From Pseudopithomyces maydicus (taxonomy: Eukaryota > Ascomycota > Dothideomycetes > Pleosporales > Didymosphaeriaceae), in NCBI GenBank assembly GCA_026873275.1, contig JANTUC010000006.1, forward strand, positions 1,922,001-1,986,000: a stretch of DNA of 64,000 bases, written 5' to 3'. The notes below the pieces were generated by a model. It was not told the origin of the DNA. It saw nothing but the letters and a program-made list of their open reading frames with translations, and searched no databases. Every line of letters begins with the position of its first letter. The first letter of the stretch is position 1. The translations under genes and the position numbers were made by a program. Positions 20,463 to 31,593 of this stretch are shown here, piece after piece.

Positions 20463-23400
20463 ATATACTAGTAACTAACTAGGTATTACTTATTAAGCTA
20501 CTAGTAATACTTAATAAAAGAATATAAATTAAAGCTTTACTAGATTTAGGAGCTTAAAGGAATTTTATTTTAAAAAAACTATTTAAAGAGCTAAACTTAA
20601 AAAATAACTTAAGAAAACCCCTTTAATTATCTATATTATAAATAGACGCCGATTACTAGGATAATTAAGTATATAACTTAAGATTATAACAATACTTAAG
20701 ATCTATAAGTACTAAGAGAGGATTACTTTAGATATTTTAAATATAAGTTAATATAACTTAATCTTAGGTATCCCTTAGCTACGAAAGTATAACCTATAGA
20801 TATATTAGAGAAAAAGAGAGCTTTTAATAAAGAATTATAAATATATACTATAGTTAGAACCTATATATTATATAATATTAATAGCAGATAAGAGCATAAT
20901 TAATAATTTAAACTTATAATAAAAAGTTAATAAACTAGAATTACCCTTAGTAGATGCTGGTAAACACTACTAGATTAAAAAGTATAAAAAGGAGAAATGC
21001 ACAACTTATAATATTTTTAATAAATATAAAGAATAGAGTTATTTATTTTAGGAAGAGGAAGGAAAAGTAAACCTACTTAAGTATTAATTTTAGAATTATA
21101 CAATTAACTTAGAAGAAGGAAAAACGCCACCCTTTAAACTATTATATAGTAAATTAGGAAAAGAACTTTAATAGAAAAAGGACTTTATTAAGAAGAACCT
21201 TAATAAAGAATATATATAAGAATTAAAGTTACCCGCAGTAAGTCTATTTATATTTATACTTAAGAAAAATAGAGAACTACAACTGTATATTAACTATTAA
21301 GTACTTAATAATATTATAATTAAGAATAGATACCCGTTACCAAATATATTAAAATTATAAGATAAACTTTTAAGAGCTAAGATATTTATAGCTATAGACT
21401 TAAAAGATAGATACTACCTTATTAGAATAAAAGAAGGTAAAAAATAGAAAATAGCGTTTAGATTATAATATAGCCTATTTAAGTATATAGTTATACTATT
21501 TAGACTAACTAATACACTAGTAATATTCTAGGAATTAATTAATAATACACTTAAGAACTACTTTAATATTTTTATAGTTACCTACTTAAATAATATCCTT
21601 ATATACTTAGAAAACAAGCGAGAATACGTAGAGTATATTAAAATTATATTAAAAGTTTTATAGAAAGCCTATTTAAGGATTAAACTAGAAAAATATAAAT
21701 TTTATATTATAGAATTAGAGTTCCTAAGACACGTTGTTAATATAAAAGGCTTTAGTATAAGTTTAAATAAAATTAAAACTATACGAGCATAACTAATCCT
21801 AAAAATTATAGAAGATATATAAGAATTCCTAGAATTTTACGGATTTAATAGATAATTTATTAAGAATTATTTTAAGATTACTATACCTTTAACGGCACTA
21901 ACTAAGAAGGATATAATATTTAAATAGATAAAATAATATAATTAAGCTTTTAAATAGCTAATATAAATAAGCATTAGTGCACTAGTCCTAGTTGTTTTTA
22001 AAAATAACGAACTACTATATATAAAGACTAATATAAGCGACTTGGCTATTAGAGTATATATAAAATAAGAAAGAGATAGATAATAGTATCTTATTACTTA
22101 TTACTTTTATAAGTTTATTAACGCAGAAACACGCTATAATATCTATAATAAAAAATTATATATTATTATTAAAGCACTTAAGCACTAGAGAATTTATATA
22201 TATAAATACTTAGAACTTACGATCTTTACAGACTATAAGAACCTATTATAATTTATAATAATAAAAGAATTAATACTGTAATAAGCGTAATAATTAGAAG
22301 CCCTTAAATAGTATAAATTTAAAATCCTGTATATATTAGGAAAAGAGAATAGACAAGTAGATACTCTTAGTAAAAGAAAAGATCTTATAGGAGATAAAGT
22401 TAAGATATATTTAATAATTTTTAAGGAAAATAAGAATAGATCGCTAAAACCTATAGTAGAACTTAACTAATTAATAATAGTTACTAAGAACGTACTAAAG
22501 GAATAATAGGAGGAGGTAATACAATAATATTATAATAACTCTCTTTATAGATATTCTGGAATCAGCAAGATAATAGAATTAATTTAATAAAATTATAATT
22601 TTAAAGGAATTAAGGAAATTATAATTATTTATATTAGAAAATGCGTAGACTGCTAAAGGAATAAGTATATAATATATTTAAAATATAGAGAAATGTAAGT
22701 TATTAAAATACCTATAGTACTATAGGAAGATATCGCTATAAATTTTATTATAGAATTACTAGAATCTACAGATCCGGTTATAGAAGTTAAGTATAATATA
22801 ATATTAATTATTATAGATAGATTTATAAAGTACGCTAAGATAATATTTTATAAAAAGGAATATACTATAGACTAGCTAGAATACCTTATACTTAATAGAC
22901 TTATAAGACACTATAATATACTAAAGATAATTATTAGCAATAGAGACAAACTCTTTATATTAAATTATTAGACTACACTTATAGTACTTATTAAAATAAA
23001 ATGAAAGCTATTAACAGCTTATTACCTATAAATAGATGAATAAATAGAATATATTAACTAGACTATAGAAACGTACCTACGCATTTACTATAATAAGAAG
23101 AAAAATAATTAGGTTTTATTATTACTCTTAGTATAGATAGCATATAATAATAAAGAATTAGTAATAACTGGAATTACACTATACTATATAAACTATAGAA
23201 AATATCTATATTTCTTTAATTAAGTTTTACTAATAGTTATTAATATAGTAGAAGTAGAGAAAACTGCAGAAATTATAAAATAAATATATAAAAAATTATA
23301 AGAAAACCTTAAGAAGTCTTAATAATAAATAATTTCCTATATTAATAAGAAACAAAAAACGGCACCTTAGTTAAAGAAAAGGGATAAAGTATACTTATTT

Positions 23401-23790
23401 ATAAAAAATCTTTATATATAGAAGAAGAAATATAAGAAACTGAATTATATTAAGGTTGGACTATTTTTTATTTTAAAATAAATATTACTAGTAAACTATA
23501 AATTGGAACTACTACTAGACGCGAAAATATATTTAGTATTTTATATATTATTATTAAAACTAGTAAACCTAGAAACGCTAGTTTAAACTACCTTCTATTA
23601 TTAAGCTAAGGAGGAAATGGAATTTAAAGTTAAAAAGATACTTAATATATAATATAATTAATATTGCGAAATAAAAGAATTCCTTATTAAATAGAAAGGG
23701 TATTCTAACAGCAAAAATACCTAGAAACTAATTAAAAACTTAGAAAATTATAAACTAATAGTTAGCTAATTCCTGCAGTAAAGGTTAAAG
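20463..23790 (+). pseudogene. pol relic of copy C
   Basis: Collinear with pol of H from protease to the chromodomain, with saturated RIP stops. Some blocks (for example around 21300-21340 and 22555) keep CpG and CpC bases. At the G-run site it reads AAGAAAAGGGAT, one base longer than H. Confidence 0.78.
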
Positions 23791-24400
23791 AGGAATAGAT
23801 ATAATTTATTATATATATACCTCTAAAAATAATATACTTAGGCGCTAGTAAGAAGACCAGAAGACCCCTAAATAAAGGATTAATTAATTACTTTAGCTCT
23901 TAAAGCAGTCTATAGATTAATAAAAGTAATTATTAATATTAACTCCTCCTACGCTTCTAAGTGCTCTAACTTATTTATAGTTAATATTTTTTTATTAAAT
24001 AATTCTTATTTTTTCTATTAAAGAAGCTTATACTACTTTTATAAATAGCTTATCTTTTTGCGAGTCTGTTGCGCATATAGTAAAATAGTTTCTACTAACT
24101 TTTCTTTAATATATAATTTTACCTCTTCTTTTACTTTTAACTTTTTTAAATACTCTATCTTTTAATTAATCTTAAAATAATTAGGTAAAGGTACCTCCTC
24201 TAATTTATATTTTTAAATATTAAATCTTACACAGTTCGTGCACTTCTTATATAAGGATAATAGACAATAAGGTAATAACTTCTTAATATAGTATATATAA
24301 GTAATTATAACGTAAACGGCGTCCTTCTTAAGATAATTAACTTAATAATAATAGAACTAGGTAGAATAGGATTTTAGTACACTTATAAGGATATAAGAAT
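23791..24400 (-). pseudogene. relic of antisense zinc-cluster ORF of copy C
   Basis: The minus strand at 24207-24299 reads Cys/Tyr at x2-x6-x8-x2-x7, with KKCTNCV preserving Cys 4 and 5. It is followed by a Lys/Glu-rich coiled-coil-like stretch (KIEYLKKLKVKEEVK). Architecture and position match the antisense protein of H; sequence similarity is low. Confidence 0.55.
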
Positions 24401-24417
24401 AGAGAGGAGGGAGATAA

Positions 24418-24934
24418 TATTATAATCTATATAAAGTAGAATAAGAGCTTATTATTATAACTATTTTTATTTTTAGCCGCCGGATCCTAGATTACTTAAA
24501 ATATATAATTAATACTAGTCCTAACTATTATATATAACGCATAGATTAAAGTCCCGTATAGGATTTTAGAACTTATAGAATAAATAAAGATATAAGAGTT
24601 AATAAGGCATAGTTATATATAAATATAGAATTTTAGGACTTATAGGATTTTAGGACTTATAGGATTTTAGGACTTATAAGATAATGGGACTTATAGGACT
24701 AATTATATATATAGAGACTTAAGTATTCTACTAGATACTTATATTTAACCTGTTTATTAATCTATTATTTGGATTTACTTAGGCCTCCTTGTTAATTTAG
24801 TATTATACATGATACTAATACCAACTACCCTATTAACCTATTTATATAATTAATAATTCTTTTTCCTCTGTAAGTTGCTCCTGCCCGAGAACTAATCTTA
24901 ACCTCTAGAACTAGCTACCCTCGTGGTCTTAATA
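24418..24934 (+). repeat. 3' LTR of copy C (517 bp)
   Basis: Partner of 11403-11919, with the same four 17-bp GGACTTAT repeats (24636, 24653, 24670, 24687). Followed by target copy TATTT. Confidence 0.88.
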
Positions 24935-24939
24935 TATTT

Positions 24940-25322
24940 AAGTTAATTACTAATAGACTGTTATATAATTATTATAGAAATAAAATATTTTATAAACGTA
25001 GGCTTAGAACACTTAAGAGGATATAATTAGGCCCTATAAATAAAAGTGATTAAAAGAGTATATAGAGCACTATCATTTAGAGTTAATACTTTAAAGGGGG
25101 GAAGTAGTATTATAGAGTAGATATTATAGTTAAAAGATTTATAATAATTAGAGAATTTTTAGTAATTAGATAGCAATTAAATAGTAATAACTAAATAGTA
25201 GCTTTATTAGTGCTAGTTTAGCACTATTTTAAATTCTTAGTAATAATTTTAGATAGCTCTCTATTATAACTATTTTATATTTAAATCTAGTCTACCTGCA
25301 TCTTATACTACTTTAGATAATA
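24940..25322 (+). mobile_element. possible 3' end and LTR of gypsy fragment D
   Basis: After the TATTT target copy, about 165 bp of RIPped sequence ends in a purine tract (AAAGGGGGGAAGTAG, about 25093-25107) followed by TATTATAG, the usual RIPped LTR start. A plausible LTR end (GATAATA) is near 25322. Linking this to fragment D at 3578-5010 is inference, as no overlapping sequence proves it. Confidence 0.3.
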
Positions 25323-27430
25323 CCCTAGTTAGGACCCTTATAATATTTTTCTACTATTTAGTAGGGAGACACTCTTTTATTAATTATATTTATAATATCT
25401 AGATAACTGACTGGACACCTTTTTATCATTCTATAAAATATAGAATATTCTTTTTATAGGTAAGCTAGGCGAGGTCTACCTTATTAAAATCCTTAATAAT
25501 ACTCTTATTAATATAAATAATAATAATAATTTTAATAGTTGCTTTACAAAGGTTTTTTAAAAATTCTTTTTATAAAAGGCGAGGCTTAATATTATAGATT
25601 TTATAAAAATTTATAAAAATAAGAAACGTGTTACAGGCAGCTATTAAAGTTTATTTAAATTAATTATAAATTAAAATAGTAAAATACTATTTATAGAAAT
25701 ACAGTTAAAAAAATTATATTTATAATATTTATACTTCTTCTTACTATTCTAAAAATTTAATACTTTAAATAAATTATCCCATCCTACTATAGTAAAACTA
25801 TATAAATAGAGGTAACGCTACACCTCTAAATAAATACTAAAAGTAATTAAAATATCTATTATATAGTAAGTAAGCCTATAGTAAAATTAATAATATATAT
25901 AGTATAAAATAGGTAGGGTAAATATATAATAATATTCAAATAAAATAAATTTAATAGAGGTTTAGTAGATTTAGTAGATTTAATAAAAATTTAATAGAAA
26001 AAGTAAAGTAAAAGTAGAAATAATAATAAAAAAATTTAATTTATAGTATAAAAGATAAGAGTAAAAGAGTTATAAAATTTTTTAAATATTTTAAATTATA
26101 CTAACTAATTATTTTTTTATTACCTATTAATTAGGCGCCAATATAACTAGTATAATAAATATAATTTATTTTATTATTAATTATATTTTAAAATATTTAA
26201 TAGCTAAGCTACTATTAGCCTGTATTTAATAATAAAAAAATATAAATAAAAAATAATTATTTCTTATATAATAATAACCTAATTAATAAATAGTGTATAT
26301 GCAGATTAAGGACTATTTATAATTTTTTAAATAGAGGGAGTTATATAATAAAATAATATTATTAAATAGCTTAATTTTATTTATATAAATAAATTATAGA
26401 ATGATTAAACTATTTTAATAGTATTATTAATAAATCTAATAATTATTTGTACCGCTAGTAACTAGTGTAGTAGTATATAACAGTAAAATAGTATAAGTAG
26501 ATAATTATAAGACTATAAAATAAATATATTATATATATAACTCGAACCCGGCATCTCTAGTATATTTAAATTATATATAATATATATATAACTTAAAAAA
26601 ATTATAATTAACTAATAAACTATTACTTTTAATTATATAATTAAAGATAAAGCGTGCCTCTAAAATAGCCTTATTAAATAGAAATTTAATAGCTAGTAAC
26701 TTACCTTAAATAAAATCATTAGACTAAAGTTTAATATTAATTAAATTTAAATTATAAAGAAATTATAGTATAAGAGTAGAAGATTTTAAAGATAATATTT
26801 AATAATTTTTATTATTCTTTTATACTAGGCCTATAAGTAGTAATTCACTCTATAAATATAAAATATTTAAAACGCACTCCTATATACCTCTAACTAAATG
26901 ATAATTCTAATTTAAATTATTTTACTCTACCTACGCCGATATAAGTAGGAGCTATATAGTATTATAGAATAAATTAGTATTAGGTTATACTTTAATAGTA
27001 TATAATTAGTAGATAGTAGAAGAATTAGCTATTAAAATAGAATAAAAATATTAATAGTAATAATAATATAAGGTAAATAGATAAGTAGGTAAAATTAAAA
27101 ATAATTATTAAATTATTTTATTAATATAAAATAATTATTTATAAAAGGTAGTTACTAGGTAGATAAGTTAACTTAATAAAATATAATTTAAAGAGTTATT
27201 AAAAATTTAGCTATATAGAAAAAGTTTCTTTTTAATAGTACTTTAGTAGCTTAGCTACCTAAGCTCTTATCTAATTAGATATAATTGACTCTCTAGACTG
27301 CGTTGTGATATATCTAGGACTTATCCTTTAAATAAAGTTAAACCTTATATCTATTTTTCTTGGACTCCTTTATTCTCTCTTTAAATTTATTACTCTACTA
27401 TATAATATACTATAAATAAATATAGCATAA
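25323..27430. other. RIPped AT-rich DNA, no recognisable element
   Basis: Strongly AT-rich, TpA-dense sequence without open frames. Short islands keep GC (for example around 25455, 26530 and 27285). I could not assign a family. The change to normal composition occurs between about 27280 and 27550. Confidence 0.6.
26541..26625 (-). other. possible RIPped tRNA-like or SINE-like promoter pair
   Basis: The minus strand has a B-box-like GGGTTCGAG (26541-26549) preceded about 60 bases upstream by an A-box-like TAGTTTATTAGTTAATTA (26606-26625). The T-stem does not pair, so it is not a working tRNA as read. It could be chance. Confidence 0.2.
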
Positions 27431-27835
27431 GCGCTTTTAATTTCAGATCTTTAATCCTGCGTTTTGATCAGCAGCTAAGACATCTATAGAAATACATATC
27501 ACATAACCCTCCAATTTAATATAGAATCCAACTCCCTATCTGTAACATAAGAGACATACCGTCGAGATGGATAATCTTATATCGTAATATAACAGAGGCA
27601 GTACACCGTCGCGGCCAGCAAGCAAGTTTTGGAGGTGCGCTCATTAGGGTAATCGTAGGAGATAGGCTCCCGTTCCGTGGATAGCAAAGAGTCGAAAATA
27701 AAACACATATAAACCAATCAATACAGTTAATCGTGTCGGTCGGCGCGAAAAGACAAATGTTCGTGTCAGTCTGTCAGACCAGCCAGCGGGCCGACCTCGT
27801 AGTCGTGGGTGGATGGGTGGATCATGGAATATTCG
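27431..27835. other. intergenic transition into host island 1
   Basis: Normal-composition sequence downstream of the minus-strand hypothetical gene. It probably contains that gene's 3' UTR and terminator. No gene seen. Confidence 0.5.
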
Positions 27836-29167
27836 TCAAGGGCGCTCTCGCTGCTGGATGCGCTCTACGCGATCCGCCACGGGGCGTCGCAGGCCGACGG
27901 AGGCCCAAAAGTCATCGGAAATGTCCTCTCTCCGTGATAGTCGCTCTAGCAGGACGCGGGCATCGCGGAGCTCCTGATCTAGGGGCATCTCTTCATCGGA
28001 AATAGCGCGCTCCTCGGCCGTGATTTGTTCTTCCATGCGGCGAATTTGTTGAGAAGGCACCTCACCATAGAAGCTCCGTACGAAACTGGTAGACTCATGA
28101 GAGCGCTCGCGGATAGCGCGCGAATAGCGCGGGTCACGGGGAGGGGCCTCGTTGGAAGCGACTGTTGCTACGAGCCTTGGGGTTGGTTCGCGGTACACGA
28201 CAAGGCCTGGAGCGCCATCCTCGGCATCGGTGTCTGAGGCACTGTCATCATCGGAGGTGTCACAAGCGCGCATGAAATTGTCGTTGGACCAGGATTGACG
28301 GCGCGAGGGTATGGTAAGATGAGTGCGTGAAGAGGATGCCGAATTCGAATTTGAACTTCCAGCACGAGAGCTGGGATTCGAGAATGATGCGGATGCTGCG
28401 GCCGAGGCAAACGAAGACTCTGCTGTCGGGGCGAGGGGGTCGGGTGCAACGCTGGTGAGCATCGTCTCCCACTGGTCCTCGACGACTGGGCTCACGCTGC
28501 GCTCGCGATCGCCCAAGCCATCGAGGGTGGTGGCAGGACTCCAGGACTCGCGCAGAGAGCTCGCGGGCAGCGGACCGTCTGCGATGGTCCGGCGGCTCAT
28601 GCGACGCAGCGGTGGGAAGCTCAGGGTGGCAGGGTAGAAGACGACGGCGTTGTCGGTGCCATCGCCTTCCCCCAAAACGATGTCGACGTTGCGGGGACTG
28701 GCGGGGGTGTCGGGGGTGTCGGGGGCGTCGGGGGCGTCGGGAGTGTCGGTTCGTCTGAGGGTGTGGGAGCGGGTGAGGGCGGCGCGAGGCAGGGCGGGCG
28801 CGCTGCGGTGATGCTCGACCAGGGAGGCGGGGGCGAAGTTGGGGGTGAGGGCAGGCAGGGTGCGGCGCTCGAGGGAGAGGCGGGGCGGGGCGTCTGCTGT
28901 CGAGCGGAGGTAATCACCATTGTGGGTGGGGCCTTGGTCGCGTCGCGTGTGGGTGCGCGCAGGCACGTTGGGAGCGGGTGGATAGCCCCTCAGCAGACGC
29001 GACCACGAGTCTGCAGAGTGCGCGTCGCCATCGCCTCGTCGCCGAGGCGAGCGTGGCGCGCGCGCAGGCCGTCGTCTCCGGATGGGCGATCTGGCGGGGG
29101 CGGTAGGATCGCTCTTGAGCGCAGGTGACGGCTCGGGCGAGGGTGCTCGCCACACTGGAAGCCCCAT
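27836..29167 (-). CDS. conserved-type hypothetical protein, largely disordered
   Basis: 443 codons in one exon; the start ATG has a strong context (GCCGCCATGG). I do not recognise a domain. The protein is Pro/Ser/Arg-rich and low-complexity: an Arg/Pro N-terminus (residues 1-60), a DTPDAPD-type repeat near 140-155, a Ser-rich block (about 255-290), an acidic patch (TSDDDSASDTDAEDG), and a C-terminus that looks folded and conserved (ELRDARVLLERLSRR, then DDFWASVGL and DRVERIQQRER). It diverges from the folate gene with 656 bp between the start codons. High GC, no RIP. It could be a regulatory or scaffold protein; no function is assigned. Confidence 0.7.
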   Translation of the reverse strand: MGLPVWRAPSPEPSPALKSDPTAPARSPIRRRRPARAPRSPRRRGDGDAHSADSWSRLLRGYPPAPNVPARTHTRRDQGPTHNGDYLRSTADAPPRLSLERRTLPALTPNFAPASLVEHHRSAPALPRAALTRSHTLRRTDTPDAPDAPDTPDTPASPRNVDIVLGEGDGTDNAVVFYPATLSFPPLRRMSRRTIADGPLPASSLRESWSPATTLDGLGDRERSVSPVVEDQWETMLTSVAPDPLAPTAESSFASAAASASFSNPSSRAGSSNSNSASSSRTHLTIPSRRQSWSNDNFMRACDTSDDDSASDTDAEDGAPGLVVYREPTPRLVATVASNEAPPRDPRYSRAIRERSHESTSFVRSFYGEVPSQQIRRMEEQITAEERAISDEEMPLDQELRDARVLLERLSRREDISDDFWASVGLRRPVADRVERIQQRERP

Positions 29168-29213
29168 GGCGGCAGCGCGGGCAGCGTCGCAGGCGGCGGC
29201 AGGGGGAGTAGCG

Positions 29214-29253
<40 letters not shown>

Positions 29254-29823
29254 CGGCGGCGGCGGCGGTCGTGGTCGTTGTGGTTGTCGTGGTCGTCGTG
29301 GTCGTCGTGGTATCGTTGTTGTTATTGTTGATGTCAATGTTGTTGATGTGGCGACTGTGCGCGCCGATGGCCTGAGGCTGTGGAGTGGTGTCGAGTCGGG
29401 GGTGGAGGGCGTCAAGGCAGGTGGACCGAGAGCCCTGGAGTGTCCCTGACGGGTGTGAGATGAGAGCGCAGTGCAGGCGTCAGGCTGAGGGTTGGGGCGC
29501 CCGCGTTGTGTGTCAGATGCAGCGCGAAAACAGCTCTCACGACGACAGACAGCCCGAGCCCCGCGCTGTGCTCGCTTCGTCCTCGTCCTCGTCCTCGTCG
29601 TCTTCGATGTGCAAATCCTCCCCGACTGCCTGGGGCGTGCACGCCAACGCCATCGCCAACCACCGCCAGCGCCAAGCGTCCCCCAACCCGCTAGTCTGTC
29701 TACGGCTAGTCCGTCCACCCCATCGTGCATCCTCGTCCACCGAACCCATCGTGTCGCCGTCGTCTGCGGAAAACCCGTGACTCTTCGTTTCAAAATTTTC
29801 GAGACTTGGCCGTCCATGCAGTC
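29168..29823. promoter_or_regulatory. divergent intergenic region, hypothetical gene / folate gene
   Basis: 656 bp of GC-rich, low-complexity DNA shared by the two divergent genes. It contains the triplet tract and a GTCCTC-rich stretch near 29578-29605. Long frames here on both strands are composition artefacts. No defined promoter element is claimed. Confidence 0.4.
29214..29267. repeat. triplet microsatellite (TAG/GTA)n then (CGG)n
   Basis: About 13 GTA/TAG units followed by five CGG units, 47 bp upstream of the hypothetical gene's ATG, probably in its 5' UTR. A looser GTC/GTT-rich stretch continues to about 29340. Such tracts are length-variable. Confidence 0.85.
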
Positions 29824-31593
29824 ATGATCCAGCCGGGGCTCGAGCGCATCGCCCGTCTGCTCCACAATATCCATTTCCCTTGGAAGGCCGTCCACGTAGC
29901 CGGCACCAACGGCAAGGGCTCCATATGTGCTTACACGAGCAACCTTTTGACTCGAAGGCTGATCAAGAATGGCCGCTTCACTTCTCCCCATGTAGTTGAC
30001 AGGTACGCCATCGCCTGTCCCGTTGTTTTTTGTCGCTCTCTGACCGTCTCGTGACTACGTAGATGGGACTGCATCAACATCAACAACGAGCCCGTGTCCG
30101 AGCACGAGTTCCGTAGAGTCGAAAATCACTTCATTCGACTGAACGAGCGGGAGAAGATCAATGCCTCCGAGTTTGAGCTGCTCACAGCAACCGCCTTTAT
30201 GCTCTTCAACGAGAAACAGGTTGATGTGGGCATCATCGAGGTTGGCATGGGCGGCAAGCTCGATGCCACCAACATACTCAACAACCAAGTTGTCTCAATC
30301 ATCTCCAAAATTGCTCGCGATCACCAAGCTTTCCTAGGCAACACTCTCGACGAGATTGCACTACACAAGGCCGGTATATTGCGACCGAATACCCCCTATA
30401 TCGTCAACCCTATGAACGACCTCGGCGTTCAGAAGGTGATTGATGATTATGCACAGGAAGTAGGAGCGGGGCCTCGAATTTGGCCCGATTCGAAAGAGCT
30501 CATCCGTACCGTGTTTGAATCGCAGGCTTTCCACGACTTTGCTGATGAGCTTCTACCGTTCCAACGGGATAACGCCGTGCTGGCTCTTCTGGCTTATACC
30601 CAAGTTCTCAAAAGTTTCGACCTGAATCCAGATTGGCGCCGAGCTGTCAACATGCTTGCCAAGATAAAAAGCAAAAGGACACTACCCGGCCGCCAGCACT
30701 TGGTAAAGGTACCCCGTGTCTTCGGCTGTACCGAGACACCGGTCATCTTAATAGACGGCGCACACAACGAAGATGCGGCCGAAACATTGAAAGAATATGT
30801 CCAGGAAAGAATAAGATCGGATCCTGGCAATTCGCATTTCGACGAATCTCGACCCCACGAACCCCGACCCATCATGTGGGTCATTGCCATGACAGAGGGC
30901 AAGGATCCACGCAGAATCCTCAGAAAGCTCCTGAGACCGGGCGACAACATCATCACTACGAGCTTTGGTCCTGTTGACGGTATGCCATGGATTAAATCTG
31001 CGGATCCCCATGTGATATTGAGCGCCGCACAAGAGGTTCGTCCCGGTATTGTAGGCCTGTCCATACCGGAGCGCGGTGCATATCGTGCATTGTGCGCCGC
31101 CAAACATCTATCACAGCACGTCTCACCGGACGCGCGATTTGTTTTGACGGGTAGCCTGTATTTCGTTGGTGACTTCTTCCGCGAAGATCGTGCCGAAAAA
31201 AATAGGACCAAAGTTGGACAGTTCTCAACCATCGACACGACCAATAGAGAAGAGCAATATCGAATTGAGAAATTCCTCGGAAAGATCTCCACCTCACTAT
31301 CCGACTATTCGCCACCAGAATCCACATTTCCCCTTCAAAGACCCGTAAGCCCAGCGCGCCAGCGTTCCCTATCTGTAAGCGATGCTTTGAAATATATATG
31401 CGAACGCGATGCTCTTGACGGTAGTGAGGATGTCGCGGACCCGGATCGCGATATACCATCCACCGCCCTACACTCTTCTCACCCTCGGGTCAAGCCTGTC
31501 TACATTCGCAAGCAATACGCGAAGACTTACGAACAGACGAAATTGGAGACACGAAAGCGCAGGAATAGCGCTAGTACTGTTGCTAAATACTAG
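29824..31593 (+). CDS. dihydrofolate synthase / folylpolyglutamate synthase (FolC family)
   Basis: Adds glutamate to dihydropteroate or folates with ATP (folate pathway). Two exons, 29824-30002 and 30063-31593, join to 569 codons. The 60-bp intron (GTACGC ... CGTAG) restores the frame as DR|WDCININ. Mur-ligase hallmarks: P-loop GTNGKGS (residues 27-33), EVGMGGKLDATN (FolC signature), HQAFLGNTLDEIA, then C-terminal-domain DGAHNEDAAETL. The start MIQPGLERIARLL fits fungal FOL3-like dihydrofolate synthases; the frame runs upstream only to a GTG at 29725. The last ~110 residues (after the FLGKISTSL region) are a basic tail beyond the usual FolC core. Dihydrofolate synthase versus folylpolyglutamate synthase is not settled by motif; the short N-terminus favours the FOL3 type. 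Confidence 0.92.
30003..30062 (+). other. intron of the FolC-family gene
   Basis: Begins GTACGC and ends CGTAG, 60 bp. Splicing joins GACAG to ATGGG, giving the conserved D-R-W-D order; unspliced reading meets a stop. Confidence 0.85.

Larger units (their letters stand above)
11403..24934 (+). mobile_element. Ty3/gypsy chromovirus copy C, RIP-destroyed, split by element H
   Basis: Two 517-bp LTRs (11403-11919, 24418-24934) enclose RIPped gag, pol and tail. Five-base target duplications TATTT lie at 11398-11402 and 24935-24939. Element H plus one TCACT copy (6729 bp) is inserted in the gag relic; removing it leaves about 6.8 kb, a normal full-length size. RIP is near saturation in both halves while H between them is untouched, so H arrived after C was mutated. 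Confidence 0.92.

Noticed and set aside
29725..29823. N-terminal extension of the folate enzyme as a mitochondrial presequence
   Set aside because: The upstream frame begins with GTG, not ATG; family proteins start at the MIQPGLERIARLL-type position.
28990..29991. 333-codon minus-strand frame over the intergenic region and both gene starts
   Set aside because: GC-rich shadow frame full of Pro/Leu/Arg low complexity that crosses the triplet repeat and overlaps two better supported genes.
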